From UBA6168 sp964573725 (GTDB lineage: Bacteria; Bacteroidota; Bacteroidia; Chitinophagales; Saprospiraceae), in contig CAZNLJ010000072.1 of assembly GCA_964573725.1 (NCBI GenBank), forward strand, positions 1 to 15,629: DNA of 15,629 nt, read 5' to 3'. The translations under genes and the position numbers were made by a program. Shown piece by piece: positions 1 through 7,513 of the stretch. The first letter of the stretch is position 1. Each line of letters begins with the position of its first letter. The notes below the pieces were generated by a model. It was not told the origin of the DNA. It ran no database searches and saw only the letters and a program-made list of their open reading frames with translations.

Positions 1-51
1 GTATTTACCCAAGACAACGATGCTTTTATGAAGTTGGCCCACCCTGATTAG
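1..51 (+). CDS. C-terminal end of a truncated gene (partial), possibly DUF5615/PIN-like
   Basis: Frame 1 is open from the window edge to a TAG at 49-51 and reads VFTQDNDAFMKLAHPD. The pattern hydrophobic-T-x-D-x-D-x-F resembles the segment near the end of small PIN-like DUF5615 proteins, where it is normally followed by a further strand (roughly HxGI). Here the frame stops directly after HPD, so if the family is right the gene is truncated. The break falls just before the MutS-like gene fragment that starts at 72. Only 16 residues are visible, so the family guess is weak and the frame could be chance. Confidence 0.3.
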   Translation, partial: VFTQDNDAFMKLAHPD

Positions 52-71
52 TTACGAAATTTTTTTTATAA

Positions 72-227
72 ATGGGTATACAGGAAATATTGTCCCTGGA
101 GGACGGTAAGAAAATCCGGCTGTACAAACGGGGCCTGTTTTGGGTGGCGGGAATCAGTGTATACGGGAAGGGATGCTTGCGAGGGCGTCCTGCAATGAGG
201 GGAGCGTATTGTGCAGCAACATGGTGA
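72..227 (+). pseudogene. 5' fragment of the DGR MutS-like accessory gene (duplicate of 12668)
   Basis: From the ATG at 72 to about 149 the DNA matches 12668-12745 with about 5 mismatches in 78 bases, and the last 36 bases are identical. The encoded start (MGIQEILS then LYKRGLFWVA) matches the intact accessory protein. After the shared GLFWVA the similarity ends abruptly, and the frame runs through unrelated sequence to a TGA at 225-227, giving 51 residues. The AT-rich leader just upstream (T-run, then ATAAATGGG) also resembles the leader at 12650-12670. This is a remnant left by duplication or recombination, not a working gene. Whether the ORF is expressed cannot be told. Confidence 0.75.
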
Positions 228-370
228 GATACGAGGGGAGTGGTTGAATGCGGGTAATGGGGCGCGCTGGAAGGCGGGAGCCCCTCGGTTCGGGCACTCG
301 TTTCAGGCCGCTTGGTTGCCCACTGGTGCATGCACCCGGCTGGCAGGTAACTTCCCACTCCCGGCAGCCG

Positions 371-407
371 GCCCGGAAGGGGTGTCCTTTATCAGCGAGG
401 GGTGCAG
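371..407 (+). repeat. Dispersed hairpin-type intergenic repeat, copy 1
   Basis: This 37-base segment (GAAGGGG ... ATCAGC ... AGGGGTGCAG) matches 5478-5514 with about 6 mismatches. It runs into a hairpin: CGAGGG (396-401), a 7-base loop, and CCCTCG (409-414). Similar elements containing 'AAGGGGCGA...ATCAGC..AGGGGTGCAG' are, from memory, common between genes in Bacteroidota. Function unknown. Confidence 0.5.
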
Positions 408-456
408 ACCCTCGGCGCTTGTACCAGCGGTCCCTGCCGGCCGTTTATCAGCCGAA

Positions 457-471
457 TGTCCGGACCGGACA
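457..471. promoter_or_regulatory. 15-base perfect palindrome TGTCCGGACCGGACA
   Basis: Two 7-base arms meet at a single central base. It lies about 130 bases before the response regulator start and shares the core CGGACCG with a second palindrome 48 bases downstream (505-519). It could be an operator for the two-component operon. No cognate regulator is identifiable. Confidence 0.3.
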
Positions 472-504
472 CTTCTCATCTGCTTGTCCAGGCATAGGGA
501 CGAA

Positions 505-519
505 CTATCGGACCGATAG
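505..519. promoter_or_regulatory. 15-base palindrome CTATCGGACCGATAG
   Basis: Six-base arms CTATCG/CGATAG flank GAC. It shares the CGGACCG core with the palindrome at 457-471, and the centres are 48 bases apart on the same side of the two-component operon. This is a candidate binding-site pair only. LytTR regulators usually bind direct repeats, so autoregulation by the neighbouring regulator is not an obvious fit. Confidence 0.3.
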
Positions 520-601
520 CCGCTTGTACAAATCAATAAATTAAATACCAAGCGATTGGTTGCATAACGCGTGTTATTCTTACCATGAAAAACCACAAAC
601 C

Positions 602-1357
602 ATGCCTCTTAAACCGTCATATACCGCCATTCTCATAGACGACGAACCACACTGCCTGGACCTCCTCGCCTGGCAGTTGAAATCCTACTGCCCGGACATC
701 CGGGTAGTGGCAAGCTGCCATGTCGCCGTCGAAGGACTGGCCTCCATCCGCCAACACCGACCCGACCTCGTCTTCCTCGATATCGAAATGCCTTTCCTCA
801 ACGGACTGGACCTGCTGCAGCGGCTCCCGCAGATCGATTTTGAGGTGGTCTTTACCACCGCCTATGGGGAATATGCCATCAAGGCCCTCAAAATGAATGC
901 ACTGGATTACCTGCTTAAGCCCATTGCCAAAGACGAGCTCATACTCGCCGTCGAAAGTTTCAAGCAGCGGTTGGAAATGAAAGAGTTATCCCAGGAAGTT
1001 TCCCTGCAATTGATCCTGCAACACCTCAAATCCTCCGTTCCAAGAAAAATCATGGTCCCAACCCAGGACTCGATTCATTTTCTGGATCTGCATAACATCA
1101 TTTACATCCGCGCGGCCAGCAATTACTCCCTGATCCACCTCAAGGACGGCCGTACCATCCTTGCCTCCAAAACACTCCTCCACTTCGAGGAAATGCTGGC
1201 CGAGCATCGCTTTATCCGTATCCACGCCTCTTACTTGGTCAACCTCGCGGAAGTCGTCGAGTACAGGAAAAAAGACGGCGGCTGGGCGGTCATGTCCGAC
1301 GGTCTGCCGATCAAGATCTCCCGAGGCAGGAAAGACGGCCTGTTCAAACTGATATGA
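602..1357 (+). CDS. LytTR-family response regulator (LytR/AlgR type)
   Basis: This 251-residue cytoplasmic protein is a phosphorylation-controlled DNA-binding regulator. Residues 7-120 form a receiver domain, with the acidic pair in LIDDE (D13, D14), phosphoacceptor D60 in LVFLDIEMP, the T/A pair in FTTAY (T86) and K106 in YLLKP. Residues about 148-251 form a LytTR domain (IIYIRAASNYS ... FIRIHASYLVNL ... IKISRGRK). I chose ATG 602 because the receiver begins at once; an in-frame TTG at 560 would add 14 residues of no known use, and there is no clear ribosome site for either, as is usual in Bacteroidota. Its stop overlaps the ATG of the sensor kinase (ATGA), so the two are translationally coupled and very probably a cognate pair. 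The target genes are not evident. Confidence 0.93.
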   Translation: MPLKPSYTAILIDDEPHCLDLLAWQLKSYCPDIRVVASCHVAVEGLASIRQHRPDLVFLDIEMPFLNGLDLLQRLPQIDFEVVFTTAYGEYAIKALKMNALDYLLKPIAKDELILAVESFKQRLEMKELSQEVSLQLILQHLKSSVPRKIMVPTQDSIHFLDLHNIIYIRAASNYSLIHLKDGRTILASKTLLHFEEMLAEHRFIRIHASYLVNLAEVVEYRKKDGGWAVMSDGLPIKISRGRKDGLFKLI

Positions 1358-4300
1358 GATACTGCCGCGCCATGCCGATCGTCCTCATGGCCCTGCTGCT
1401 GCCGGGCTTGCCGCCTTGCCTGGGGCAATACGACTTCGTCGAGTCCATCTCCCGGGAAAACGGCTTGCCGGTGGACAAGGTCGCGGATATGGCCACGGAT
1501 TCGAAAGGCTTCCTGTGGTTGGGTACCGCCCAGGGGCTTTACCGCTTCGACGGCAAGGTGTTCACCCGGTTCCCGCTCATCCGCGGAACGGACAACATCC
1601 AGATCCGCGACATCCTCGCCGTCGCCGTTGATTCGGAAGATAAGCTCTACCTCAGCTTTCTCAACGACGGATTTGGTGTCTTCGATGCACGCACACTGGC
1701 CTTTGACCATTATGTGGCTGAACCCGGTACAAAAGATGCCCTGCCCTCCAATACCATCGATGTGGTGGTGGAGGTGGACAGTTTCGTTTACCTGCAGCCG
1801 GAAAGCAAGGGCTTCGTGTTGTTCCACAAGACAAGAAAGGTATTCCGGCATTTCCTTCCGACCCGGTTTGCGGATGCAGGAAAATACCCCGGGGCCAATG
1901 AATTGCTCTCCTGCGTGAAAGACCCGCAGCATCCGGGCAGGCTTTGGATCACCAGCCCCGAAGGTCTGCTCATGTTTGAGGTGGACAGCCACAGGCACCT
2001 TTTTTTTCCGCACGATGCGGTGCCTTTCGAATTCGATCCCGCCCGCAGCGCTTTCATCCATCCGGATGGCAGGCTTTACATGGCCACCCGGGGGGCTGGC
2101 ATCCTGGTCTTCAATACGGTTCAAATGCGCTGGGAAAAGCGTTTATATACCGGTCGGGACAAGCACTTCGACCACTCCACCGCCTCGGCGTTCGCCCGGG
2201 GACCTGCCGGGGAGATATGGGTCCAGGCCAGGCAGGGCCTGCTGGCATATCATCCCGGGAACGATTCCTTCGAACTCCGTATTCCCCTGAGGACCGGAAA
2301 AACACCTTATGGGTCCGCCCGCTTCTGGAGCCTCGGTGCCCGGATGCAGAAAATAATCCCGCTCCGGGATGGAAGTATCGCCATGACCGGCAGGAGCTCG
2401 GACGGCTTATACCTGTACCACCCCAACCAGCAGCAGCTGCGAAAGGTGGGGCTGGATGCGGACGTGCGCCACGCCGCATTCACCCGGGACGGCATGACCT
2501 GCCTCACGACCGACCAGCCGTTTTTTTTCATAAGACGAAAGCCGGATAGCCGGCCGGTGAAGATTCCCATTGACCTGCTGGAGGGCGATTCCGGCATCCG
2601 GGATTGTTTTGCCGATGCTCGGCAATCTTTCTGGCTGCTGGGGGAAAAATGCCTTTACCGCTACCACTGGGGTGATTCCCGGGCGCAACCGGTCTTCTTC
2701 GAAGGCATCGACAGCCTGGTCCGACAGGGACAGGGGATGATTGCAGCACTCATGGACAGCAAACAGCGGGTCTGGGTAGGTACCGACCGGGAACTGTTGG
2801 TCCTGGAAAGCCTGGACCGGCAGGACTACCGCGTCGCCACTTTTTCAGACCGGTTCTCAGGCTCGGAAATCGGTTGGCGGCAATTTGCGGATTTCATCGA
2901 GACCGATGGTAACAGGGTCTGGTTTGCCAGCAACCGGGGTATCGGCTTCTCGGACGACGGGGGCCGGTCCTTTTTCCGATATGACATGGACTCGGAAACG
3001 GATAAACCCTTCGCGTTCGCGGATTTCAATGCCTTCGCCCTGGATGGGGAAGGCCGCCTTTGGGTCGGCTGCGCCGCTGGCGGTGGCTTGGTGTATCTAC
3101 ATCCGGATGAGTCCCACCCGCAGGGCTTGCAGGTACTCAAGGCGGCTGGCCAGGAAAATCTCTCGACCAGGCCCGCCGCCCTGGAAAGCGATGGCAAAGG
3201 CAGGATATGGGGCCTGTCGGAGACCGGTGTTTTCCGCATCCACCCTTCCGACCTCACGGTCTCGCACTTCAACCGGGCGTACGGCTTGCCGCAGACGCAG
3301 GCCCACACCCTGGACAGGTTGCCGGGACTGGTATTGATGGTGGGTGCCGAGAACGGTTACTTCGAATTCCAACCGGATGCACTGGCCTCGGATCGCCGTT
3401 TTCCCACGCCGCACATCCATGCCTACCGTTACGTCACGGCTGTGGACAAGCAGGTGGTCCGCCATGCGCCGCAGGATATACAGCTCCGGTATCCCGACAA
3501 CTCCTTCGAGGTGGTCTACGGCATACCTTGGTTCTGGGCGACTGACCAGGTCGCCTTCCAATACCGCCTGGCAGGTTTTCACAATGACTGGGTGGCCACC
3601 GGGGACGATCGGCGCATTTCCCTTGCCCATATCCCGCCCGGATCTTACTCGCTGCAACTCCGGGCCAGCAATGCCGCCGGGGAGTGGACAGCGGACAACG
3701 TCGTCTCCCTTCCGGTGGAAATCATTCCCGCTTTCTGGCAAACCCTTTGGTTCCGGCTGCTGGCGGTGTCGGCGCTGCTGGGAACCGGCTTCCTGCTCCA
3801 TGACGACCGCAAACGCCGGAAAGGAAAGGCACAGGCCCTGAACGCCGTGTTCGAACAACAACTCAGCCGGCTCGAACTCTCCGCCCTGCGGGCGCAGATG
3901 AACCCGCATTTCATCTTCAATGCCTTCAATTCCCTGAAATGGTACCTCATCAAGGGCGACAGGGAAAAAGCGGATGATTATCTCGATAAGTTCAGCCTGC
4001 TGATCCGCAAGGTGCTGGAAAGCAATAAACTGGAACTCGTACCCTTGTCCGAGGAACTGGAAATAATCCGGCTCATGATGGACATCGAGCAAATGCGCTT
4101 CCGGGACAAGTTCATATACCGCATAGTGGTGGATGATGGGATTGATGTACAGTTCCTCCGCGTGCCTCCGCTCATCCTCCAGCCTTTTGTCGAAAATGCC
4201 ATCTGGCACGGCCTACTTCACAAGACCGACGCGCCCGGAAAGCTCCTCATCAGCATCGCCGCCATCCCGGACGGTATCCGCTGCATCATTGAGGACAATG

Positions 4301-4500
4301 GCATCGGCAGGGAAAAGGCCAGGGCCCTCCGGAGCAATTCCTTCCGGCACACCAAGTCCCTCGGCATGCAGATCGGCCAGCAACGCATCGCCCTGCTTTC
4401 CCGGCAATACTTCCGCTCCGCCACCTTGGTGGTGGTTGACCTCCAGGATGGGACCGGGCAAGCGGCCGGCACGCGCATACAGCTTGATTTTTGCCCGTGA
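1354..4500 (+). CDS. Two-component sensor histidine kinase: periplasmic propeller, Y_Y_Y domain and HK_5/His_kinase
   Basis: This 1048-residue inner-membrane sensor starts with a signal peptide (about 1-24, MALLLPGLPPCLGQ). A long periplasmic Reg_prop-type propeller follows, with repeats such as GFLWLGTAQGLYRFDG, GRLWITSPEGLLMFE, RVWVGTDRELLVLE and GRLWVGCAAGG. A Y_Y_Y domain spans about 716-788 (FQYRLAGFHNDWV ... PPGSYSLQLRASN), and one transmembrane helix lies at about 797-815. A coiled linker leads to the cytoplasmic kinase: H852 in MNPHFIFNAFNSL is the expected phosphorylated histidine (His_kinase, PF06580 type), N948 lies in the N box PFVENAIWHG, and the G box is DNGIGRE (D981-E987). Unlike the hybrid systems of gut Bacteroides, the regulator is a separate gene just upstream. 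Related propeller kinases sense glycans or other extracellular ligands; the ligand here is unknown. Confidence 0.93.
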   Translation: MRYCRAMPIVLMALLLPGLPPCLGQYDFVESISRENGLPVDKVADMATDSKGFLWLGTAQGLYRFDGKVFTRFPLIRGTDNIQIRDILAVAVDSEDKLYLSFLNDGFGVFDARTLAFDHYVAEPGTKDALPSNTIDVVVEVDSFVYLQPESKGFVLFHKTRKVFRHFLPTRFADAGKYPGANELLSCVKDPQHPGRLWITSPEGLLMFEVDSHRHLFFPHDAVPFEFDPARSAFIHPDGRLYMATRGAGILVFNTVQMRWEKRLYTGRDKHFDHSTASAFARGPAGEIWVQARQGLLAYHPGNDSFELRIPLRTGKTPYGSARFWSLGARMQKIIPLRDGSIAMTGRSSDGLYLYHPNQQQLRKVGLDADVRHAAFTRDGMTCLTTDQPFFFIRRKPDSRPVKIPIDLLEGDSGIRDCFADARQSFWLLGEKCLYRYHWGDSRAQPVFFEGIDSLVRQGQGMIAALMDSKQRVWVGTDRELLVLESLDRQDYRVATFSDRFSGSEIGWRQFADFIETDGNRVWFASNRGIGFSDDGGRSFFRYDMDSETDKPFAFADFNAFALDGEGRLWVGCAAGGGLVYLHPDESHPQGLQVLKAAGQENLSTRPAALESDGKGRIWGLSETGVFRIHPSDLTVSHFNRAYGLPQTQAHTLDRLPGLVLMVGAENGYFEFQPDALASDRRFPTPHIHAYRYVTAVDKQVVRHAPQDIQLRYPDNSFEVVYGIPWFWATDQVAFQYRLAGFHNDWVATGDDRRISLAHIPPGSYSLQLRASNAAGEWTADNVVSLPVEIIPAFWQTLWFRLLAVSALLGTGFLLHDDRKRRKGKAQALNAVFEQQLSRLELSALRAQMNPHFIFNAFNSLKWYLIKGDREKADDYLDKFSLLIRKVLESNKLELVPLSEELEIIRLMMDIEQMRFRDKFIYRIVVDDGIDVQFLRVPPLILQPFVENAIWHGLLHKTDAPGKLLISIAAIPDGIRCIIEDNGIGREKARALRSNSFRHTKSLGMQIGQQRIALLSRQYFRSATLVVVDLQDGTGQAAGTRIQLDFCP

Positions 4501-4524
4501 TACTTCGATCACCCACTGAAAATG

Positions 4525-4553
4525 GCCAATTACTAACGCATAACCGCCAATTT
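4525..4553 (+). repeat. AT-rich intergenic repeat (GCCAATTACTAA type), copy 1
   Basis: This follows the kinase stop and matches 5596-5624 at roughly 21 of 29 positions (GCCAAxTACTAA..CATA.CCG). Both copies contain the 'CCAATTACTAA' style motif often seen between genes in Bacteroidota. The similarity is modest and partly compositional. Confidence 0.3.
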
Positions 4554-4834
4554 ATCAATTGTAAAAAAAAATGGCTGGATAGGCTTTCGTACATTTTGCC
4601 GCTGGTTTGAAATTAAATTGCGGTCCGGTTTTCCTCTCACGCATCGTGCTTACTGCCAATTTGTCGTCGTTGGTCGGTCCATTTTCTTGACAAGCGGTAT
4701 TTGGTGGTCACCGGCTGTCCGCTTATGCCTTGCCGGCCCGGAAACCAGCCGATGCGGACGCCGGCCCTGGTGAAGATAGGCTGCCCGGAGGTTTCTTTGA
4801 TATGGTAAGTTCCTGCCTTGCGCCCGGATCGTGC

Positions 4835-4857
4835 CGGTCCGAATAAGACCCGGACCG
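4835..4857. repeat. GC-rich inverted repeat CGGTCCG / CGGACCG
   Basis: Seven-base arms at 4835-4841 and 4851-4857 are separated by 9 bases (AATAAGACC). No T-tract follows, so it is not a typical intrinsic terminator. The arm CGGACCG is the same as the core of the two palindromes at 457-471 and 505-519, either by chance in this GC-rich DNA or as a shared binding motif. Confidence 0.3.
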
Positions 4858-5302
4858 AAACGGGATCGGCAAGAGGTATCAATACCAACCAACTGCCTGC
4901 CCGGAAAGAGGAAATGGTCGGTCGGAACGGCGGGATCCGCCAGGCAGCCGGAGGACGGGATCCATCATTCCTGTTCCGCACCCCCCCACTTGGGCTGAAC
5001 CCTGTGAAATCAGGATTTCCCGGCGCCGCTGCAACGACTTCGGCGGTATCTACGATCACGCACCGATGCATTGCGCCAACCACTTCCAATTGAGGCGGGT
5101 TGTCGTATGCCCTGAACCAGGTCCTGCAGGCCTACCCTGGCGAAACGACAGTTGCCAGGATTGTCCGCGTACGGCAGGCTCGGAGTCCAGGATACCTATT
5201 CCGGTACGCTCCGGTTGTTTGCGGCGGGATGTGGGTGTCGGGGGGACGGTATGGTCATCCAGGGTTTGGATGCGGAGCGGGGAGCGGGTTGATTCTTGGA
5301 CA

Positions 5303-5334
5303 GGGATTTCCATATGATTTGAAGGATGGACTGT
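5303..5334 (+). repeat. 32-base direct repeat, copy 1 (GGGATTTCC..ATGATTT.AAGGATGGACTGT)
   Basis: It differs from 5367-5398 at only 3 of 32 positions, with starts 64 bases apart. The wording 'GATTTxxxxATGATTTAAAGGAT' resembles a short interspersed repeat seen in many Bacteroidota genomes (from memory). Function unknown. Confidence 0.6.
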
Positions 5335-5366
5335 GATGGGGTTGGGGGGGACTGGGGGTTTGAACT

Positions 5367-5398
5367 GGGATTTCCGAATGATTTAAAGGATGGACTGT
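5367..5398 (+). repeat. 32-base direct repeat, copy 2
   Basis: Partner of 5303-5334. The spacer contains a G-rich run (GGGGTTGGGGGGGACTGGGGG, about 5337-5359). The pair lies in the gene-poor region before the DGR. Confidence 0.6.
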
Positions 5399-5477
5399 AT
5401 ACACCATAACAGGATTATTGCGTGTAGATGACCGAAAAAAAGGATACCCCCGATACGCCCCGTCCGCCGGAAACCAA

Positions 5478-5514
5478 GCCCTGAAGGGGCGACATTCATC
5501 AGCCAGGGGTGCAG
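5478..5514 (+). repeat. Dispersed hairpin-type intergenic repeat, copy 2
   Basis: Partner of 371-407, the same 37 bases with about 6 differences. The downstream hairpin arm is less well conserved here (GTTCC in place of GACCCTCG), so this copy appears more decayed. Confidence 0.5.
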
Positions 5515-5595
5515 TTCCAGGGAAAAAAAGCAAGGGGCCCCTCGTCGATACCCCGTGTTCCGGAACAAGAAAATGCAAATTACAAGCTGAAAACT

Positions 5596-5624
5596 GCCAA
5601 ATACTAATCCATACCGGTCAGTTA
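5596..5624 (+). repeat. AT-rich intergenic repeat (GCCAAATACTAA type), copy 2
   Basis: Partner of 4525-4553. A further TTACTAATTTGCC follows at 5622-5634, in the region that should hold the promoter of the first DGR target gene. Confidence 0.3.
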
Positions 5625-6044
5625 CTAATTTGCCAAAATTTTGAACGAATGACTTGCCATCTTTGGGAGAAGAACCGGTGTGTCATTTGGATTCATCGAG
5701 CTTTTCCGAAGGAAAGAAACGAGAAATGAAATCCGATATCGGAAAAGAAAAGCGGGCGGTGCATCAAGCGGTCCGCGGCAGGGAATATCCCAATTTCCGA
5801 CCCATCCAAATAGGCTGACCCGGTTGGCGGTCGGTGAGCGGCAAGACAGGGCGCGGCAAGCGCAAGAGAGCGGGGAGGCGAGCCGGCCGCCGGCAGGCGA
5901 GGCAATAACGGGGGCGGGGATACAGACAGGAACATCGGCATCGGTGGCCCCGGCAAGCGGAAGGCATCCTGAGGAAAGGGGGCAGAAGCAGGGGGGCAGC
6001 CAAAAAGACACGGGACAAAATAGGTAAACAAAAAAAACACATCT

Positions 6045-7256
6045 ATGGAAACCACAACAAGAAAAACCCCCGGCAAGACCTCAGGCAGGGGGAGACTCCT
6101 GACGAAGCCACTGGCGATTCCTGCGTTGTCGCTGCTGGTGCTGGTGCTGCCTTGGCATCTTTGGAGCCAGACAGAACCGTCTGCATTGCTGGAGTTGCAG
6201 AGCACCGGGCAGGGTTTCCTGCTGCCGCGCATGACGGAGGCACAGCGGGAAGCAATAGTGAGCCCTGCCACAGGGCTCATCGTTTTCAACACCACGACTT
6301 CCTGCCTGGACATGAACTTCGGTACGCCTGAAGCACCGGTTTGGCAGGGCATCAACTGCCGGCAAGGCAAGGTCGACAGCCTCGACTGCAGCGGGGCCGT
6401 TTGGACAGGCTCCTTGACCCCCGGTCAGGCGGCCTCCGGCGTCAGTGTCAACGTGCCCTATACGGGCGGCAACGGTGGCCCGCACCCTGGTCAAGTGGTG
6501 AGCTCCATCGGGGTGTCGGGGCTGACGGCGGTGCTGGCTGCCGGTAACCTCGCCAACGGCGGCGGTGACTTGCTGTATACCATTACAGGCACGCCGTCGA
6601 GCAGCGGCTCGGTTAATTTCGCGCTGAACATCGGCGGTCAGGCTTGCACGTCGACGGTTGCCATGCCTTGCGGCGCCTATGTGGCTCCCAACCAATGGAA
6701 AGTGTTCCAGTGCCACAACCTGGGTTCGGCGAACACGGCCGCCGACCCCTTCACGCCGAGTTGGGAGATCAACGGGGAGTATTGGCAGTGGGGCCGCTTG
6801 GCGATGGCGGCAGCGGGGCCGACCGGGCCGGCATCCGGGGATGCGAACGCGGGTGCGATCAGCGGGTGGAATACAAGCTATGCGCCCAACGGCGCCTGGT
6901 CGGACAGCACGAAGACGGCGAACGACCCCTGCCCGGCGGGCTTCCGGGTGCCGACTAATGCACAATGGGACGCGGTGCTCCTCCACAACACCCAAAGCAT
7001 CGTCGGGACCTGGACATCCAGTCCCACCAACTACAGCAGCGGGCGTTTCTTCGGGCCGAACCTGATGCTTCCGGCGGCCGGGTACCGTAGCCTCAACGAC
7101 GGGTCCTTGTTCTACCGCGGCGACTACGGCTACTGTTGGAGCAGTACGGAGTACGGCAGCGTCTACGCCTGGAGCCTGTTCTTCTTCAGCGGCAATGCCT
7201 ACACGAGCTTCAACAGCCGCTCGAACGGCTTCTCCGTCCGCTGCGCCGCAGAATAA
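6045..7256 (+). CDS. DGR target protein 1: exported FISUMP (C-type lectin fold) protein with VR1
   Basis: 403 residues. A signal peptide covers about 1-41 (hydrophobic core ALSLLVLVL, likely cut near LWS-QTEPS). Residues 42-105 are the Bacteroidota N-terminal module with ALLELQST-GFLLPRMT-ATGLIVFNT. Residues 111-204 are one copy of the Ig-like repeat also found in target 3 (PYTGGNGG ... YTITGTP ... IGGQAC). Residues 211-403 are a FISUMP/C-type lectin fold domain (NQWKVFQCHNLG ... CPAGFRVPTNAQW ... WSSTE ... GFSVRC), the fold used by most DGR variable proteins for binding. VR1 covers residues 342-402. The cell-surface location is inferred from the signal peptide; there is no lipobox cysteine and no type IX sorting domain at the C-terminus, which VR1 occupies. 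It is a near-tandem paralogue of target 2, with 228 identical bases between them. The ligand is unknown. Confidence 0.92.
   Translation: METTTRKTPGKTSGRGRLLTKPLAIPALSLLVLVLPWHLWSQTEPSALLELQSTGQGFLLPRMTEAQREAIVSPATGLIVFNTTTSCLDMNFGTPEAPVWQGINCRQGKVDSLDCSGAVWTGSLTPGQAASGVSVNVPYTGGNGGPHPGQVVSSIGVSGLTAVLAAGNLANGGGDLLYTITGTPSSSGSVNFALNIGGQACTSTVAMPCGAYVAPNQWKVFQCHNLGSANTAADPFTPSWEINGEYWQWGRLAMAAAGPTGPASGDANAGAISGWNTSYAPNGAWSDSTKTANDPCPAGFRVPTNAQWDAVLLHNTQSIVGTWTSSPTNYSSGRFFGPNLMLPAAGYRSLNDGSLFYRGDYGYCWSSTEYGSVYAWSLFFFSGNAYTSFNSRSNGFSVRCAAE
7067..7251 (+). repeat. Variable region VR1
   Basis: It matches TR (13746-13930) over 185 bases without a gap. I count about 24 substitutions, all at TR adenines, mostly AAC codons changed to TAC, AGC, TTC, GAC or CTC. 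Bases 7222-7251, including the GC-rich 3' end (GGCTTCTCCGTCCGC then TGCGCCGCAG), are nearly or fully identical to TR and should act as the initiation-of-mutagenic-homology segment. VR1 has four codons between the Thr and Arg of the AAC tract, as in TR. Confidence 0.95.
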
Positions 7257-7283
7257 TTCGATTATTTGACTATTTGACTATTT
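7252..7283 (+). promoter_or_regulatory. VR1 3' flank: small hairpin plus tandem octamer (candidate retrohoming cis element)
   Basis: Directly after the VR lie AATAAT (7252-7257), a TCG loop, and ATTATT (7261-7266), a 6-bp hairpin that includes the stop codon. It is followed by two TATTTGAC octamers (7263-7278) and TATTT. The same block follows VR2 and, with changes in the hairpin, VR3; it is absent after TR. In the Bordetella phage BPP-1 DGR a hairpin just past the VR promotes retrohoming, so a similar role is inferred. Confidence 0.5.
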
Positions 7284-7513
7284 AGGTCACGATACCAAGG
7301 GGTGTACGGATGTCGACATCGGGGACGCCGTATCGTCATCATATGGCATCAATGATTTTGGTCTCATGATTCGTAGATGGCGGAGCTTGTCAACAGGAAC
7401 AGAAGTTTCAGGCTGCCCGTATTGTATGATATTGCGGTAAGCTGCAAGTGTATTCCGGCACATGAAGGATGCCGGTAACTGTATCAAAGACAAACGAAAA
7501 CATTCAAAATAAA

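Larger units (their letters stand above)
228..601. other. Intergenic stretch without a convincing gene
   Basis: Several overlapping ORFs of about 100 codons exist here on both strands, but none shows a recognisable domain and they overlap each other, as expected in GC-rich DNA. What can be seen is a hairpin-forming repeat (371-407), two palindromes with a common core (457-471, 505-519), and an AT-rich leader (about 530-560) before the response regulator. The promoter of the two-component operon probably lies here. I could not find an exact Bacteroidota TAnnTTTG -7 box. Confidence 0.5.
4501..6044. other. 1.5 kb intergenic region with dispersed repeats and no convincing gene
   Basis: The longest reading frames here (minus 5089-4637, minus 5313-5056, plus 5680-6027) are low-complexity or arginine/proline-rich, overlap one another, and show no domain I recognise. 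The tail of the 5089-4637 frame (GQPVTTKYRLSRKW) faintly recalls the end of a type IX secretion sorting domain, so a decayed gene on the minus strand is possible but not supported. The region contains a GC-rich inverted repeat (4835-4857), a pair of 32-base direct repeats (5303-5334, 5367-5398), a hairpin-type repeat (5478-5514), and paired AT-rich motifs (4525-4553, 5596-5624). The promoter of the first DGR target must lie towards its right end. I see no exact TAnnTTTG box. Confidence 0.5.

Noticed and set aside
560..601. TTG start for the response regulator
   Set aside because: ATG 602 places the receiver domain at its normal distance from the N-terminus; the extra 14 residues add nothing recognisable.
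1231..2124. Long minus-strand ORFs opposite the sensor kinase (also 3097-4209)
   Set aside because: Antisense shadows of a well-supported gene, without domain content.
4496..4513. Short hairpin at the kinase stop (GTGAT/ATCAC) as a terminator
   Set aside because: Five-base stem without a following T-tract; too weak to call.
4637..5089. Minus-strand 150-codon ORF, and the neighbouring minus ORF 5056-5313, as possible decayed type IX secretion protein
   Set aside because: Only a faint end-motif resemblance (GQPVTTKYRLSRKW) and no domain; composition is typical of random GC-rich frames. A profile search would be needed.
5680..6027. Plus-strand 115-codon ORF just before target 1
   Set aside because: Low-complexity Arg/Gly/Gln-rich, no recognisable family; the region more likely holds the target 1 promoter and leader.
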